This document shows positions 61,361-64,000 of a stretch of DNA of 64,000 bases, one piece after another (position 1 is the first letter of the stretch; each line of letters opens with the position of its first letter). A program made the translations under genes and the position numbers. The DNA is from Diospyros lotus (taxonomy: Eukaryota > Streptophyta > Magnoliopsida > Ericales > Ebenaceae): contig NC_068349.1 of the NCBI RefSeq assembly GCF_014633365.1, positions 32,688,753 to 32,752,752 of the forward strand. Reading direction: 5' to 3'. The notes beneath the pieces are model-generated. The model saw only the letters and a list, made by a program, of their open reading frames with translations. It searched no databases and was not told the origin of the DNA.

Positions 61361-64000
61361 ATGGCTGGTACCAGTAAATCTGGCTCATTCTCTGGTATTT
61401 TGTCTCCCTCTCCAGCCATTGCTAATGAGAAGTTGATAGTCAGTTCCAATTATATCTCTTGGTCTAAGATGGTTGAACTATGGTGTATGGGTCAAGGTTT
61501 ACAGGATCATCTAATGCTCTATTGTGCAGCCTCCTATGGCAGTCAATTGATCATTCCCTTCATTCGATCTATACTAACTACACCATGTGCTGTGAGTTAT
61601 GGGCTCGGGCTAAGGCACTATACACTAATGACATTCAACGTCTATATTCAGTGGTGTCTAATCTGCTTAGTTTACGATAGCAGGGTCTGACTCTTCCTGA
61701 TTTTCTTGGTCAGATGACCTCTATTAAAGTTGAATTTAACTCCTTGTTAGCTGCTGGTAAGACTGCTGAAGAGGATCTAGCTTAGCGAGATAAGTTTTTC
61801 ATGGTGTGTACTCTTGCTGCCATTGGTCTTGAGCTTGGTCCTGTTCGTGATCAGATTCTAGCTAGTCCTATTGTACCTACTATGGATGAAGTGTATTCTT
61901 GTCTTATTCGGGTTTCATCTGTTCCTACAGTAGTATCTCCATCTTTTGTAGGTGATCATTCAGTTATGGCTTCATAGGTTTAGAGTAGTGGCGAATAGGG
62001 AGGAGATCGTGGTAATCGGGGCAAACACCCCAAGTGTAATTACTGTCACAAGTGGGGGCATATTAAGGAGCAATGTTATAAGTTGCATGGTCGCCCTCTT
62101 CGTGTTAATGTTGCTCATGCTGATGGTTCTCGATCTAAGTTCTTTGATGGTCATCCACCGCAATCTGTCATTCTCACTGGGGCTAACTATGATGAGCATC
62201 TCAAGTATAAGACGTCCCAACAATCCTCATCCACAGTTGCTTCTGTCGCCCACTCTAGTGATTCCATTGCCTGTTTCGCTTAGTTATCCTCTTTAAGACC
62301 ATGGGTCCTGGACTCAGGTGCTTCTAGCTATATATCTGGTAATCCCCATTTGTTCTCTCATTTTACTAATTCTATTTCTTTACCTTTTGTAACCTTCTGT
62401 AACATTAGCTAATGGGTCCAAAGCGGTTGCTAAAGCTGTTGGCACTGCCAAACCCTTACCTTTTTTTGCCTTTAGATTTTGTCCTTTATCTTCCTCATTG
62501 TCCCTTTAATCTTGTCTTTGTTAGTAAACTTACGTGTGCCTTAAATTGCTCTATCACCTTTGATGATCATTCTGTTACTATCCAAGATCGCGGTACAAGA
62601 CAGATGATTGGCGTCGGATGTGAGTCGCAAGGTCTCTATCATCTCAACCTTCCTGCATCTCCTGTTGCTTGCTCGGTGACTGAGTCTCTTGCTATTCTCC
62701 ACAATCGTTTGGGACATCCTAGTTTGGCTAAGTTTCAGAAGATGGTCCCCAGTTTGTCTAGTTTGTCGTCTTTTCATTGTGAGTCTTGTCAACTTGAAAA
62801 ACAGTCTCGCACTTCTTTTCCAAAGCGTGTCAATAATTGGGTTGTGTCCCCGTTTGCTTTAGCTCATTCTGATGTCTAGGGTCCTAGTCATGTCGTGTTT
62901 GTTTTGGGTTTTCAATATTTTGTATCGTTTATCGACAATTATTCTCGTTGCACATAGTTATATTTTGTTGAGAATCCCACATCGCCTCCACAAGGGAGAC
63001 CTGGGCTATATATAGAGAGGAGGATCCCTTCACTTGTTAAACTAGCTTTTCAAGTTGGAGTTCTACCTCCAACTTCTCACATATTTAATGAAAAATTGTT
63101 TAGAGTTATTCTCAATTTTTGAATCCTTCTGTGCTGAAATCAAAACGCAATTTCATACCTCTGTCCAAGTATTGCGCAGTGATAATGCCCCTGAGTATTT
63201 TTCTATTCCCTTCACTACTTTTATGTCTTCTCAAGGGATCTTGCATTAGTCATCTTGTGCATATACACCACAACAGAATGAGGTTGCTGAGCGTAAAAAT
63301 AGACATTTGATTAAAACTGTTCGCACTCTTCTTCTACATCATCATGTCCTCTTTCGCTTTTGGGTTGAAGTTGTCCTTGCTGCTTGCTATCTCATTAATA
63401 GGATGCCCTCCTCGGTTCTTCAGCACCAGATTCCTCACTCTCTCTTGTTTCTTGATCAACCATTATATATTCTTCCTCCCCGTGTCTTTGGTTGCACCTG
63501 CTTTGTCCATAACTTCTCTCCCAATCAAGATAAATTGTCTGCTCGGTCCATCAAGTGCATTTTTCTTGGTTACTCTTGCCTTCACAAGAGTTATCGGTGT
63601 TATTCTCCTAACACCCGCCGCTATTTTCTTTCAGCGGATGATACCTTCTTTGAGTTGTCTCCTTTCTACTCTTCGCCTCCTTTCGAGTGTCAACCCATTT
63701 TTGAGGCAATCTCTTTTCTTGCGAGTCCTCTTGCTTCTATTCTCCTTGTTCCTTCTTCTACCCCATTGCAGGTTTATGATCAGCGTCATCAGCCTCGGTC
63801 TCCTCCCGGTGGAGATGTTGTTCTTGCGCCTTCTCTTGTATCTCTTACTACTTCAGTGACTCCTGCTGCCTCACATCCTGCTCCAGTCTCTCCACCTGCT
63901 GCGGTCTTGCCTTCTGAGGATCTGCTTCCTATTGCCCTTTGAAAAGGTACTTGTTCTTCTCGCAATCCTCACCCCATTTATAATTTTCTTAGCTATCACT
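61361..64000 (+). pseudogene. broken Copia gag-pol polyprotein
   Basis: Gag starts near ATG 61361 (MAGTSKSGSFSG) with a SNYISWSKMVELW segment. Frame shifts occur near 61500-61680 and after. A CCHC knuckle CNYCHKWGHIKEQC lies at about 62037-62080. The protease motif WVLDSGASSYISG is near 62304. A GAG-pre-integrase segment (HNRLGHPSLAKFQKM, then CESCQLEKQSRTSFPKR) spans about 62700-62840. Integrase resumes FVSFIDNYSRCT before the TRIM insertion, then VLRSDNAPEYFS, YTPQQNEVAERKNRHLIKT and FWVEVVLAACYLINRMPSS follow (63165-63420). A FGCTCFVHNFSP...KCIFLGYS segment follows (63490-63575). The stop at 63942 and NPHPIYNFLSY near the edge lead into the reverse transcriptase region. Confidence 0.88.
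62961..63086. mobile_element. TRIM-like solo LTR inside the Copia integrase
   Basis: A 116-bp insert (62966-63081) begins TGTTGAGAATCCCACATC and ends TTCTCACA. It contains a TATATATAGAG box and is flanked by a perfect 5-bp duplication TATTT (62961-62965, 63082-63086). Removing it rejoins the integrase frame (SRCT.LY then LMKNCLELFS). The TGTTGAGAATCCCACATC start is characteristic of small TRIM-type LTRs in plants. One LTR and no interior means a solo LTR. Confidence 0.92.

Larger units (their letters stand above)
60644..64000 (+). mobile_element. degenerate Ty1/Copia retrotransposon, running off the window
   Basis: A short 5' LTR (60644-60822, 179 bp) begins TGTTAGAATTAG and ends GCTTCACA. 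The primer-binding site TGGTATCAGAGCC follows at once. The interior shows Copia order: Gag, CCHC knuckle, protease, GAG-pre-integrase, integrase, and the first bases of the reverse transcriptase region at the right edge. Stops and frame changes make it inactive. The 3' LTR and target duplication lie outside. It probably sits in another intron of the minus-strand gene. Confidence 0.88.

Overview
This is nuclear DNA of a flowering plant, probably a eudicot. It has spliced genes with GT-AG introns, a nuclear gene for a plastid sigma factor, AT-rich intergenic DNA, and plant-type LTR retrotransposons, hAT, CACTA, SINE and MITE elements. I cannot name the species.

Three genes look real. (1) A complete seven-exon gene on the minus strand (24774-30398) encodes a plastid RNA polymerase sigma factor of the SIG2/sigB type; its exons join in frame to give 576 residues. 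(2) A two-exon gene on the plus strand (42193-43733) encodes a 429-residue plant DUF1005 protein. (3) The 3' half of a minus-strand gene (45183-59691, continuing past the right edge) encodes a charged, coiled-coil-rich protein I do not recognise. Seven exons join in frame across a 9.5-kb intron full of transposons and a GC-AG intron.

Left part (1-13.6 kb): a decayed, 3'-truncated second copy of the SIG2 gene (about 2578-9130) lies in the same orientation as the intact one. Its exon 3 is split by a 1.44-kb LTR-like insertion. Beyond it are a SINE with a 15-bp target-site duplication and two degenerate tandem-repeat arrays.

Centre left (13.65-24.17 kb): a three-level nest. A dead Ty3/Gypsy chromovirus has a hAT-type element inside its 3' LTR. 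A 4.6-kb CACTA element sits inside that hAT element. The CACTA element carries exons of a RanBP1 gene and of at least one unidentified gene, and shows no transposase, so it is a Pack-CACTA type gene carrier.

Centre right (30.7-40.3 kb) is AT-rich and gene-poor, with a cluster of TTTCGAAA motifs at 34.7-35.9 kb.

Right part (44-64 kb): the unidentified gene and its introns hold a perfect 142-bp palindrome, a non-autonomous Ty1/Copia element (50180-54190) with two tandem-repeat blocks where pol should be, a LINE fragment, a Harbinger-like MITE, a 190-bp duplicated segment and conserved retroposon tails. From 60644 a degenerate Copia element runs off the window; its integrase is split by a 116-bp TRIM-like solo LTR with a perfect target duplication.

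All calls come from reading the sequence and from remembered family features. No database search was run.
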